From positions 1 to 31,150 of the forward strand of contig DASWIE010000094.1 of assembly GCA_036397815.1 (NCBI GenBank): a stretch of DNA of 31,150 nt. Direction: 5' to 3'. The stretch comes from DASQFY01 sp036397815 (GTDB lineage: Bacteria > Chloroflexota > Limnocylindria > QHBO01). The notes below the pieces were generated by a model, which had not been told where the DNA came from, ran no database searches, and was given only the letters and a program-made list of their open reading frames with translations. The translations under genes were made by a program, and so were the position numbers. Below are positions 7,287-15,332 of this stretch, piece by piece (the stretch's first letter is position 1; each line of letters begins with the position of its first letter).

Positions 7287-7319
7287 ACCGGCATCATGCC
7301 CGACCCAGCGGCGGCCGCG

Positions 7320-7325
7320 TATGAT
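7320..7325 (+). promoter_or_regulatory. -10 box of a probable leaderless promoter for the MFS gene
   Basis: TATGAT is followed by 7 bases and then ATG 7333. This spacing places the transcription start at the start codon and argues for 7333 rather than ATG 7321 as the start. Confidence 0.5.
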
Positions 7326-7332
7326 CGGCCGG

Positions 7333-8580
7333 ATGCCGCCGCTCGCCCCCGACGCGCTCGAGCGCCAGCGCCGACGGGCGCTGGCGACCTATTTCAGCGC
7401 GGCGGCGCTGACCAGCATCGCCTACATCGCCTTCTTCACGGTCGCGGCCATCGCGGCGCCGGAGATAACCGGCTCACCGGGGAGCAGCGGCCTGCCGAGC
7501 GCCGCCGCTGTGGCCGGGACGGCCGCCGCGGCGGCGCTGCTCTCCGCCGTCATGGCCCGGCACGGCCGCCGGATCGGGATCGTCCTCGGCGTCGGCGTCG
7601 GCCTGGGCGGAGCCGGCGTGGCCGTCCTGGCAGTGCTGGCCTCCTCGCTCCTGTTGCTGATCGCGGGATCGGCGCTCATCGGCTTCGGCAACGCCGCTGC
7701 CCAGCTCTCTCGCTACGCGGCCGCCGACCTCTATCCCGTCGCCCGTCGCGCCGGAGCGCTCGGCATCGTGGTGTGGGGCAGCACGATCGGGGCGGTCGTC
7801 GGCCCGAACCTGATCAACCCGATCGGTACGCTCGCTGAGGCGCGCGGGTTCTCGCCGCTTGCCGGTGGCTTTGCGATGTGTGCCCTGTTCGTGTGCGCCG
7901 CTCTTCTCGTCTCGGCCTTTGGTCCGCGGGCGCCACGCGGGGACGAGCCTGTCTCAGGCAGGGAGGCCGCCGGTGCCCGGACGTCCGCGCTCGTGCTGCT
8001 GGGCGACCTCCTGCGTGGCGTGCGGGGCCGCACCGCCGTCCTGGCCATGGGCAGCGGTCAGCTGGTGATGACCCTGATCATGACCATGACCCCGCTCCAC
8101 CTGCACGAGGCCGGGCACGGGCTCGGGACCGTTGGCTTCGTGATCAGCGCCCACACCCTCGGCATGTTCGCGCTGTCTCCGGTCTCCGGTCGACTCGTCG
8201 ATCGCATCGGGCCCACCTTCGTGATCGTGGCAGGGTTCATCGCCCTGGCCGCGGCCGGTGTGCTTGCCGCGCTGGCGCCGGCCGAGAGCGGAACCGCCTT
8301 GGCGGTGCCCCTCTTCCTCCTTGGGCTGGGCTGGAACCTGACCTTTGTGGCGGGCAGCTCGCTCCTTGCCTCCGACGCCTCGCTCTCCGATCGAGCGCGG
8401 CTGCAGGGCGTGACCGACTCCCTGATCTGGAGCATCGCGGCGGCGTCGAGCATCGTCTCCGGCTACGTGGTCGAGCTGGCCGGTTACGTCACGCTGTCGC
8501 TGGCCGGCGCGGGCGCGGCCGTCCTGCTGGCGACCCTCATCGCGGTCGACCGCCGCGCCGCACGTCCCGCCGAGGCGTAG
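7333..8580 (+). CDS. Major facilitator superfamily transporter
   Basis: 415-residue integral membrane protein with about 12 hydrophobic segments, from YFSAAALTSIAYIAFFTVAAI to the end. The first cytoplasmic loop reads MARHGRRIGIVLG, and the equivalent loop of the second half reads VSGRLVDRIGPTFVIV, the MFS loop 2-3 and 8-9 motifs (G-x-x-x-D-R-x-G). It probably exports or imports a small molecule; drug-efflux-like members look similar, but the substrate is not predictable. A start at 7333 is preferred from the -10 spacing. The 3' end is 16 bases from the convergent anti-sigma gene. Confidence 0.88.
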   Translation: MPPLAPDALERQRRRALATYFSAAALTSIAYIAFFTVAAIAAPEITGSPGSSGLPSAAAVAGTAAAAALLSAVMARHGRRIGIVLGVGVGLGGAGVAVLAVLASSLLLLIAGSALIGFGNAAAQLSRYAAADLYPVARRAGALGIVVWGSTIGAVVGPNLINPIGTLAEARGFSPLAGGFAMCALFVCAALLVSAFGPRAPRGDEPVSGREAAGARTSALVLLGDLLRGVRGRTAVLAMGSGQLVMTLIMTMTPLHLHEAGHGLGTVGFVISAHTLGMFALSPVSGRLVDRIGPTFVIVAGFIALAAAGVLAALAPAESGTALAVPLFLLGLGWNLTFVAGSSLLASDASLSDRARLQGVTDSLIWSIAAASSIVSGYVVELAGYVTLSLAGAGAAVLLATLIAVDRRAARPAEA

Positions 8581-8596
8581 GCCGGTTGCGCCACGC

Positions 8597-9727
8597 TCAG
8601 AAGGTGGTCTCGACCCCGCAGCTCTCATCGGCGACGGGCAGGATCGGTTCGAGTGTGATGGTGACCACGCGGCTGGTCGCTCGATGGCCGAGCTCGAAGG
8701 ACGTTCCGGGGATCATGGAGGACACATACGGCGTGGCTCCCGCGGCCCCGAGCGCCTCGAGGAGTGCGCTACCGTCCGCGGAGCTGGCCTCGCGGCAACG
8801 AAGCGAGAATTCGGGCTCATCCATCAGGCTCTCGACGGAACCTGAGTAGGTATCGATTCCGTCCACCAGCGGCCAGGACACGGTCGCGGTCTCAACCGGC
8901 AGGTCGTCCAGGCTGCCGCCCCACTGCGAGGTGTAGATGAAGATCCGGTATTGCGCCGGCGCATAGGGTGTGGGGTTTGCATCGGCCCAGGCGCTTGCGG
9001 GAAGCCACTCGTCGAGCGTTGCCAGGCGAGCGACGAGGGCCTCGAGCGCCTCTGCCTCAGGCTGCGGCTGGAAGTAATCCTGCTCGGTATCGCCGAACAG
9101 GAACCAGGTGATGAGCACCGTGCCGCCGCCAGGCTGCCCAACCTCGAGGGATGGGCCCGCGCCACCGTAGCCGGGCGGCTCGACGCCCGGGTTGGCGACG
9201 GGCGAGTAGTCGGCAGGGGTATCGGTCAGGCCCGTCGCATCCAGCTCATCGCGGAGCAGCTGGATTCCCGCTGCCGTAAGCGTCCGCTCAACAAAGGCGC
9301 CCTGATCCATGGTGATGGTGCGACCGTCGTCGAGGATGGTGACGATGTGGATCCGGCCGCCCTCGCCGCCGCCCATCAGGCGTAGTACGAGAGCTGCGGC
9401 AGCGTCGCCGGACGGCGACGGCGAGCTCGGGCTGGCGTCAGGCGTGAGCGATGCGCTCGGCGACGGCGAGTTGCCGACGTTGCTGATCAGGTTGTTGAAC
9501 TGGAATCCGATGAGTGCAGCGATCGCGAGGACGGCGGCGACCGCCGCGACGCGGGTCATGATGGTCACGGGAGCTCCTCCAACGAAGCGCTGCAGCCAGC
9601 CACGCTTCTGCGACACGCCGTCAACTCGCTCGAGCGCCGCGTCGAGCACCCGGTCGGGCGCCTGTTGCGGCGCCTGGCCGCGCAACCAGGCCTCCAGCGT
9701 TCGGTCGAAATCGTCGTTGCGGTTCAT
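8597..9727 (-). CDS. Single-pass membrane protein, probable anti-sigma factor partner
   Basis: 376-residue protein. A charged cytoplasmic N-terminus (about 50 residues: DDFDRTLEAWLRGQAPQQAP) is followed by one transmembrane helix (about 57-82), a Ser/Pro linker and a long extracytoplasmic domain that I do not recognise. The start codon overlaps the stop of the sigma-factor gene (ATGA), the classical arrangement of an ECF sigma and its membrane-bound anti-sigma factor. No HxxxCxxC zinc motif is visible, so it is not a ZAS-type anti-sigma. Function rests on context and topology. It may sense an envelope signal through its C-terminal domain. Confidence 0.72.
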   Translation of the reverse strand: MNRNDDFDRTLEAWLRGQAPQQAPDRVLDAALERVDGVSQKRGWLQRFVGGAPVTIMTRVAAVAAVLAIAALIGFQFNNLISNVGNSPSPSASLTPDASPSSPSPSGDAAAALVLRLMGGGEGGRIHIVTILDDGRTITMDQGAFVERTLTAAGIQLLRDELDATGLTDTPADYSPVANPGVEPPGYGGAGPSLEVGQPGGGTVLITWFLFGDTEQDYFQPQPEAEALEALVARLATLDEWLPASAWADANPTPYAPAQYRIFIYTSQWGGSLDDLPVETATVSWPLVDGIDTYSGSVESLMDEPEFSLRCREASSADGSALLEALGAAGATPYVSSMIPGTSFELGHRATSRVVTITLEPILPVADESCGVETTF

Positions 9728-10280
9728 GCCGTACCGCCTCTCGTCATGTCGGCGCCGCGGGCATCCGCCTCGAGCGCCGCTCTGAGTGCACGTGTTGCGT
9801 GGTGGATGCGCGACTTGACGGTGCCCAACGGGGCGCTCGTCGCGCCGGCGACCTCGACCAGCGAAAGGCCGAGGTAGTGATGAAGCACCAGCACGGTGCG
9901 ATGGTCCGGCTTCAGTCGGCGGAAGCCACGCTCGAGAGCGTCGCGGTCCGCCAGTCCCGAGCTCGAATCACCGATCACCGGCTCGTGGATTGGGAGCAGG
10001 GTCATCTCTGGACGCCGGCGCCGGTGTCGCCGCCCCTCGTCGCGGCAGGCATTCACCAGCAGGCGTCGCAACCAGGCGTCGAAGCGATCCGGATCTCGCA
10101 GCGACGGCAGGTCGCGCCAGGCTCGGACGATCGTCTCCTGGGTCGCATCGTCCGCCATGGAGTGGTCACGCAGGATGAGCAGGGCCGTGGCATAGAGCGG
10201 TCCACAACGCTGGCGGCCAGCGCCGAGAACGCTTCTCGGTCGCCCCTTCTCGCCAGCTCAACCAGCTCGCGCTGCGCCAT
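9724..10280 (-). pseudogene. ECF RNA polymerase sigma factor, interrupted by a one-base frameshift
   Basis: Two frames together encode one ECF sigma-70 protein. The first, from ATG 10280, reads MAQRELVELARRGDREAF and so on to about residue 27 (region 2.1). The continuation (LYATALLILRDHSMADDAT, then QETIVRAWRDLPSLRD, then region 4 TVLVLHHYLGLSLVEVAGA and LGTVKSRIHHA) is in the next frame. The break is near plus-strand 10198-10201, where one base appears to be missing. Restoring it gives 185 residues, the normal ECF size. AGGAGG-like GGAGGA precedes ATG 10280. No slippery heptamer is evident, so a sequencing or assembly error or a true one-base deletion is more likely than programmed shifting. 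Internal ATG 10158 would give a product lacking region 2.1. Confidence 0.85.
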
Positions 10281-10295
10281 GCATCCTCCGTTCCG

Positions 10296-10310
10296 CCCGG
10301 TTCAACCGGG
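10296..10310. promoter_or_regulatory. Palindrome upstream of the sigma/anti-sigma operon
   Basis: Perfect 15-base palindrome CCCGGTT-C-AACCGGG, 16 bases upstream of the sigma-factor ATG on the minus strand. It could be an operator or a leader hairpin near the ribosome binding site. Its identity is unknown. Confidence 0.4.
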
Positions 10311-10410
10311 GTGCTCGTAGTCAATGGCGCTCGAACGGTGGGAATTGTTCTAAGTTCGTGGGTGGCGATCGTACGGCGTCGCTGAAACTTTGCGCTGGCA
10401 CTGTTCGAAT

Positions 10411-10426
10411 TAGAACATGCGTTCTA
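10411..10426 (+). promoter_or_regulatory. LexA (SOS) operator upstream of dnaE2
   Basis: Palindrome TAGAAC-ATGC-GTTCTA, the same 6-base arms as at 2193-2208 and, like that site, followed by TCAT. A candidate -10 box TATCAT (10425-10430) overlaps its right arm. Six bases separate that box from ATG 10437, predicting a leaderless dnaE2 mRNA repressed by LexA. Confidence 0.93.
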
Positions 10427-10436
10427 TCATAGTCCG

Positions 10437-13400
10437 ATGACCCCACCGGACGCCTACTGCGAGCTCCACGCGCACAGCAACTTCAGCTTCCTGGACGGCG
10501 CCAGCCACCCCGAAGAGCTGATCGGCCGCGCCGCGCAGCTGGGCATGCCGGCGGTGGCGGTCACCGACCACGCGGGACTGTACGCCGCCGTGCGGCTCTG
10601 GAAGGCGGCCGCCCAGACCCGGACCGATGCCGCTCGCGAGGCCGGCCTCTCCCCGGTCACCGCCATCGTCGGCCTGGAGCTCACCGTCCCGCGCGACGAG
10701 GGCGAACTGCGCCTCGCCCGCCGCGGCCGCAAGCTGAACGACCCGCTGCGCGGCGAACGGGCGAGCCGTGGCTGGCCCGGCGAGCATCACGCCGGCCCGA
10801 TCCCCGGCGACCACCTCGTCCTGCTGGCGCGCGACGGCGACGGCTACGCCGCACTCTCCCGGCTCGCCAGCCGCGGCCACCTGGCGGGGGAGAAGCAGCA
10901 CCCGATCTTCGAGCGCTCCGGGGTGGAATCCGCCCTCGACGAGGCGCGCGGCCACCTGGTCGGCCTCTCCGGCTGCCGGAACGGCGAGGTGCCGCGCCGC
11001 CTGCTGGCCGGTGACCGCGAAACGGCGCTCGAGGCCGCGCGACGCTGGGCGAGCCACTTTCCGGAGGCCAACTTCGCGGTGGAACTGTCCCACCACCTGG
11101 CGCCGGACGACGACTGGCTCGTCGCGCAGCTCGCCGAGCTCGCGCACGACACGGGCCTGCCGACGGTGGTCACCAACGAGGTCCACTACGCCGACCCCGG
11201 CGGCCATCGGCTCCAGGACGTGCTGGTCTGCATCCGGCACGGGGCCACGCTCGACGAGGCGCGCGAGCTGCTTCTCCCCAACGCCGAGTACCGGCTGAAA
11301 TCGGGGGCAGAGCTCGCGCGCATCGGCCAGGACCTGCCGGACGACCGGAGCCGCCAAGCCTGGGCCGAGGGGATCGCGCAGGCGGGAACCATCGGTCAAA
11401 CCTGCAAGCTGGACTTGGACTTCGAGCGCTACCGGTTTCCCGGCTTCACGGTCCCCGAGGGCGAGACGCCGTTCTCATACCTCTACCAGCTTGCACACGA
11501 CGGCTTACGGAGCCGTTATCGGCCCATTACCAAGCAGGCCGTCAACCAGCTGGCGCACGAGCTGGACATCATCGAACGCACCAACCTGGCCGAGTTCTTC
11601 CTGATCGTCTGGGACCTGATGGAGTTCGCGCGGAAGGGCGGGATCATCGGTCAGGGGAGGGGAAGCGCCGGCGACTCGATCGTGGCTTACTGCCTGGGCA
11701 TCACCAAGGTCGACCCGATCGAGCACAAGCTCCTCTTCGAGCGCTTCATCAACGAGGCGCGCACGTTGCCGGACATCGACATCGACTTCGACGTCAACCG
11801 TCGCGAGGAGGTGATCCAGTACCTCTACCGGCGCTACGGCGAGGACCACTCGGCGATGGTCTGCACGATCATCACCTATCGGGCGCGGAGCGCCGTGCGC
11901 GAGGTGGCCAAGGCGCTCGGCTTCCCGCTCGAGGCGGTCGACCGCGTCGCCAAGGCGCTCGACACCCGGGACGCATCCGATGTGGCGCGTGACCTGGCGC
12001 TGGACGGGTCATTTGGATGGCTGTTCGACGAGATCGGCCTGGACATGGGGGCGGAGGCGGTCCCGCCCGGACGCGATGGCCGGGGCCCGACCGATGGCGA
12101 TCCACTCGTCCGCCAGGTGGCTGCCGATTCGCCCTGGCATCACACCAACCGGCCGGTCCTGAGACCTGCGCCGCTGCGTCACGATCTGGCCGGTGCCGAG
12201 GCCCGCGCCCGCGACGCCGCCGACGACCACGACGGCCGGCCGTACAGTGAGTCCGGCTGGGTGCCGCCACGGCGTCCGAAGGTGTTCGACACCTCCGTGG
12301 TTTCGGTCAAGTACGAGGGTTGGGAGCAGAAGCGGTACGGACCTGGTGGGTTGCGACCTGGTATTGGGGAGGAGGCCGCGGCGCTGGCCGTGCCCGATCC
12401 GCGCGACAACGGCACACCCGGTCCCTCGAGTGGTCGGCCGGGCGTGGTTCGAGTCGACCCGGAGAGCGGAATGCCGATCGAGGAGCGGCGCCGCCCGAGC
12501 GTGCTGCCGGACGCAGTGCAGGGGCCGCCCAGTCGTCATTCAGCAACACCGTTACTGGTAAGCGACAGTGGTGGGTCGGAAACCTCTGTAAATCTAGGCC
12601 TCACAGCCGTCCCAGGACCCGATCAGTCGCTTAGCAGTAACCCTGTTGCTGGGAGACAGGAAGAGGCGTACCGCGACGACGAGATCCACGCGGCTCCGCG
12701 CAACCGCTGGCAGTGGCTCCTCACCCTCTGCAGCGAGATTGATGGCTTCCCGCGCCACCTCGGGATCCACGTCGGCGGGATGCTCGTGACCCGCACGCCG
12801 CTGATCGACCTCGTGCCGATCGAGCGCGCCACCATGCCGGGCAGGGTCGTGACCCAGTACGACAAGGAGGACATCGAGGCGCTGGGGCTGGTGAAGATCG
12901 ACCTCCTCTCGCTCCGCACGCTGGGCGTGGTCAGCGACGCGCTGGAGCGGATCGAGCGCGACACGGGCCGTCGCATCGACCTCGACCAGCTCCCCCACGA
13001 CGACCCCGAGGTGTTCAAGAGCATCCAGGCGGCCGATACGGTGGGCATGTTCCAGATCGAGTCCCGCGCCCAGATGCAGGCCCTCCCCAAGGCCCGGCCC
13101 GAGCGCTTCGAGGACCTCGTCGTCCAGGTGGCGATCATCCGTCCGGGTCCGGTGCAGGGCAATGCCGTGCACCCGTATCTAAGAAGGAGAGCCGGGCAGG
13201 AGCAGGTCAGCTACCTGCATCCCAGCCTCCAGCCCATCCTGGAGGACACGCTGGGCGTGATCCTCTACCAGGAGCAGGTCATGCAGGTGGCCATCGACAT
13301 CTGCGGCTACACCGCCCTGGAGGCCGACATCTTCCGCAAGGCGATGGGCTCCCATCGGTCCCATCAGAAGATGCAGGCGGAGCGCGGCAAGTTCGTGGGC

Positions 13401-14462
13401 GGCGCCATGCGCACCGGCCTGACGGAAGCTGCGGCCGACCAGCTCTTCAAGCAGTGCTCAGCCTTCGCCGAGTTCGGCTTCGCCCGCGCCCACGCCGCCG
13501 CCTTCGCGAAGATCAGCTACGACACCGCTTGGCTGAAGCACTACTACCCCGCGCACTACACCGCCGGCGTGCTGAACAACCAGCCGATGGGCTTCTACTC
13601 GCCGGCCGTGGTCGTCAACGACGCGAAGCGCCACGGCATCCCGATCCTGCCGGTCGACGTCAACGAGTCGACCTGGGACCACGACACGCGACCGGTCGAC
13701 GACGGCTCGGACCGCTTCGCGCTGCGCCTGGGGCTGCGCCAGGTGAAGGGCATCGACGAGGCTGCGCGCGAGACGCTCGAGCGCGAGCGCGCCATCGGTC
13801 CATACACCGGGATCCGGGATTTCGTGGCGCGCACCGGCCTGGGCGAGCAGGTGGTCGAGCGGCTCATCGCCATCGGTGCCTTCGACTGGACCGATGTTCC
13901 CCGCCGCGAGCTCCTCTGGCAGCTGCGCACGACCATGGAGGACGCGGATCCCGGGCACCCGGCATTGGGCCTGACCGATGACGCCCAGCGTGCGCTGGGC
14001 GCCTCCCTGCCGCCGATGACCCTCACCGAGCGTGTCGCCGCCGACTATCGCGAGACGGGCATGAGCCCTCACACCCATGCCGTGGAGCTCTTCCGGGAGC
14101 GGCTGGCCGCGCGGGGGACGATCACCGTCGAGCAGGCGGCCTCACGCCGTAACGGCACCCGGATCCGGTTGGCGGGCCTGGCCGTGTCGGTCCAGCACCC
14201 GATGACCGCCAAGAACTTCGTGTTCATCGCGCTGGAGGATGAGACGGGGATGATCAACGTCACCCTGCGGCCCGATGTCTACCAGGCGCATCGGGCCCTC
14301 CTCCACCGGCACCCGCTGCTGGTGGTCGACGGCCGCCTCCAGGTGGAGGGCGCCGTCCTCAACGTCGTGGCCCTGCGGCTGCATGCCGTTGACACCGTGA
14401 TCAGCGAGGATCCCGGCGACGCGCCGCTGCCGCTCGCCAAGCAGCAGCGCATGTTCCACTAG
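10437..14462 (+). CDS. dnaE2: Error-prone DNA polymerase III alpha subunit DnaE2, with a large internal insertion
   Basis: C-family polymerase performing damage-induced translesion synthesis with ImuA and ImuB. The N-terminal PHP domain starts ELHAHSNFSFLDGASHP. The polymerase core has GQGRGSAGDSIVAYCLGIT, the acidic cluster D446-I-D448-I-D450, and a further conserved aspartate D822 in KIDLLSL. Then follow the fingers (EQVMQVAIDICGYTALEADI) and a C-terminal OB fold (IRLAGLAVSVQHPMTAKNF and following), ending without a tau-binding tail as usual for DnaE2. The length is 1341 residues against about 1050-1080 for the family. The excess lies between residue ~537 and ~745 and is low-complexity and hydrophilic. 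R773-HLGIH-x-GGM resumes the normal sequence. The gene is alone behind its own SOS box. Confidence 0.95.
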   Translation: MTPPDAYCELHAHSNFSFLDGASHPEELIGRAAQLGMPAVAVTDHAGLYAAVRLWKAAAQTRTDAAREAGLSPVTAIVGLELTVPRDEGELRLARRGRKLNDPLRGERASRGWPGEHHAGPIPGDHLVLLARDGDGYAALSRLASRGHLAGEKQHPIFERSGVESALDEARGHLVGLSGCRNGEVPRRLLAGDRETALEAARRWASHFPEANFAVELSHHLAPDDDWLVAQLAELAHDTGLPTVVTNEVHYADPGGHRLQDVLVCIRHGATLDEARELLLPNAEYRLKSGAELARIGQDLPDDRSRQAWAEGIAQAGTIGQTCKLDLDFERYRFPGFTVPEGETPFSYLYQLAHDGLRSRYRPITKQAVNQLAHELDIIERTNLAEFFLIVWDLMEFARKGGIIGQGRGSAGDSIVAYCLGITKVDPIEHKLLFERFINEARTLPDIDIDFDVNRREEVIQYLYRRYGEDHSAMVCTIITYRARSAVREVAKALGFPLEAVDRVAKALDTRDASDVARDLALDGSFGWLFDEIGLDMGAEAVPPGRDGRGPTDGDPLVRQVAADSPWHHTNRPVLRPAPLRHDLAGAEARARDAADDHDGRPYSESGWVPPRRPKVFDTSVVSVKYEGWEQKRYGPGGLRPGIGEEAAALAVPDPRDNGTPGPSSGRPGVVRVDPESGMPIEERRRPSVLPDAVQGPPSRHSATPLLVSDSGGSETSVNLGLTAVPGPDQSLSSNPVAGRQEEAYRDDEIHAAPRNRWQWLLTLCSEIDGFPRHLGIHVGGMLVTRTPLIDLVPIERATMPGRVVTQYDKEDIEALGLVKIDLLSLRTLGVVSDALERIERDTGRRIDLDQLPHDDPEVFKSIQAADTVGMFQIESRAQMQALPKARPERFEDLVVQVAIIRPGPVQGNAVHPYLRRRAGQEQVSYLHPSLQPILEDTLGVILYQEQVMQVAIDICGYTALEADIFRKAMGSHRSHQKMQAERGKFVGGAMRTGLTEAAADQLFKQCSAFAEFGFARAHAAAFAKISYDTAWLKHYYPAHYTAGVLNNQPMGFYSPAVVVNDAKRHGIPILPVDVNESTWDHDTRPVDDGSDRFALRLGLRQVKGIDEAARETLERERAIGPYTGIRDFVARTGLGEQVVERLIAIGAFDWTDVPRRELLWQLRTTMEDADPGHPALGLTDDAQRALGASLPPMTLTERVAADYRETGMSPHTHAVELFRERLAARGTITVEQAASRRNGTRIRLAGLAVSVQHPMTAKNFVFIALEDETGMINVTLRPDVYQAHRALLHRHPLLVVDGRLQVEGAVLNVVALRLHAVDTVISEDPGDAPLPLAKQQRMFH
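12267..12300 (+). repeat. Compound hairpin in the dnaE2 insertion
   Basis: CCACGG (12267-12272) pairs with CCGTGG (12295-12300), and AGGTGT (12280-12285) pairs with ACACCT (12289-12294) around a 3-base loop, leaving a 7-base bulge on one side. It lies in the same extra segment as the 26-base inverted repeat. Confidence 0.55.
12541..12651. repeat. 26-base imperfect inverted repeat inside dnaE2
   Basis: Arm 12541-12566 begins CAGCAACA, and the reverse complement of 12626-12651 matches it at 23 of 26 positions. A spacer of 59 bases, less GC-rich than the surroundings, lies between. It sits inside the extra coding segment of dnaE2. It could be the ends of a small MITE-like element or a stem-loop of inserted DNA. 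I see no convincing target-site duplication. Confidence 0.7.
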
Positions 14463-14616
14463 GACGTCGATCGCAGCGGGATATCGCCACTAGCGATCTA
14501 TCGGCACCGATGAGGCGGGTCTCGTGCCACCTGATCGCCAGGGGCGATCAGCGCGCTCTGGGCGACCCCGGCCGGCGTTCATTGATCGCTGCGGGCGATC
14601 GTGGGCGCAGCATCGG
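14463..14616. repeat. Hairpin cluster built on GATCGC/GCGATC after dnaE2
   Basis: The gap between dnaE2 and the next gene holds several short stem-loops with the same core: ATCGC/GCGAT at 14483-14497 (5-base loop), a perfect 9-base stem CTGATCGCC/GGCGATCAG at 14531-14551 (3-base loop), and GATCGC/GCGATC at 14584-14600 (5-base loop). Another GATCGC is at 14469-14474. The 14531 hairpin may help end the dnaE2 transcript, although no T-tract follows. Confidence 0.65.
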
Positions 14617-14622
14617 TATCCT
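14617..14622 (+). promoter_or_regulatory. -10 box of a probable leaderless promoter for the MmcQ/YjbR gene
   Basis: TATCCT followed by exactly 7 bases and ATG 14630, with no Shine-Dalgarno sequence. This supports ATG 14630 as the true start rather than upstream in-frame codons. Confidence 0.5.
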
Positions 14623-14629
14623 CTCCTGC

Positions 14630-14986
14630 ATGGAAGACCTGGGCGCCGCCATGCGGGCCTACGCCTACGGCCTGCCCGAGGCCTGGGAGGACCACCCCTG
14701 GGGCGAGGACGTCGCGAAGGTCGGCAAGAAGGTCTTTGCCTTCTTCGGCGCGCCCGAGGGTGAGGTGGGGCTCACCGTCAAGCTGCCGATCTCGGGCGAC
14801 GAGGCGCTGGCCTTGACCTTCACCGAGCCGGCCGGCTACGGCCTCGACCGCGGCAGCTGGGTGAGCGTTCACGTCCCGCCGGACGCGCCGCTCGACCTTC
14901 TACTGGGCTGGATCGATGAGAGCTACCGCACCGTTGCGCCCAAGCGCCTGGTGCAACAGCTGGACGAGGCCGCGCCTCGACCTTGA
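14630..14986 (+). CDS. MmcQ/YjbR family protein
   Basis: 118-residue protein of the MmcQ/YjbR (CyaY-like fold) family. The typical pattern is present: LPEAWEDHPWGEDVAKVGKK near residues 15-35, then K-V-F-A-F-F-G, L-T-V-K-L-P, and a C-terminal W-I-D-E-S-Y-R-T-V-A-P-K-R-L. Members are sometimes called DNA-binding proteins, but the function is not established. It is preceded by hairpins and a probable leaderless promoter, and it is followed after 56 bases by the small EF-Tu-like gene, possibly on the same transcript. Confidence 0.87.
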   Translation: MEDLGAAMRAYAYGLPEAWEDHPWGEDVAKVGKKVFAFFGAPEGEVGLTVKLPISGDEALALTFTEPAGYGLDRGSWVSVHVPPDAPLDLLLGWIDESYRTVAPKRLVQQLDEAAPRP

Positions 14987-15042
14987 CGTGCTGGCCGGCC
15001 TCGCACAGAGTGGCGATACAGACGCACTCCGGAGGGCCAGCG

Positions 15043-15309
15043 ATGTCCGAGCAGCACGAGGAGGGCGACGCGATCGGTCGCGTCACCCACTACTTCTCGC
15101 ACCTTTCAGTGGCCGCCGTGACGCTGACGGCGCCGCTAAAGGTCGGGGAGCGCATCCACATCCGCGGCCACACCACCGACATCGTCCAGGACGTGGGTTC
15201 GCTCGAGGTCGAGCATGCCCCGGTCGAAAGCGCAGGGCCCGGCGACGACGTGGCAATGAAGGTCGACGATCATGTCCGTGACCACGACCTCATCTACCGC
15301 GAAGGCTGA
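15043..15309 (+). CDS. Translation-elongation-factor-like small protein (EF-Tu domain 2-like beta barrel)
   Basis: 88-residue protein starting at ATG 15043 with GGAGGG 6-11 bases upstream. The sequence IGRVTHYFSHLSVAAVTL, then LKVGERIHIRGHTTDIVQDVGSLEVEH, then GDDVAMKVDDHVRDHDLIYR follows the pattern of translation factor domain 2 barrels (G-x-V-x-H-Y/F...L-x-x-G-D/E-x-I-x-I-x-G...F/V-x-S-L/M...A-x-x-G-D-x-V). Stand-alone versions occur in several phyla, and the same barrel ends U32 peptidases. The role is unknown; RNA binding or protein-partner binding is possible. Confidence 0.78.
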   Translation: MSEQHEEGDAIGRVTHYFSHLSVAAVTLTAPLKVGERIHIRGHTTDIVQDVGSLEVEHAPVESAGPGDDVAMKVDDHVRDHDLIYREG

Positions 15310-15332
15310 CGCTTAAGGGAACTCAGGCCGCC

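Noticed and set aside
12045..12690. Intein inside DnaE2
   Set aside because: No Cys/Ser at the left border, no terminal His-Asn before Cys/Ser/Thr, and no splicing or homing endonuclease blocks are visible.
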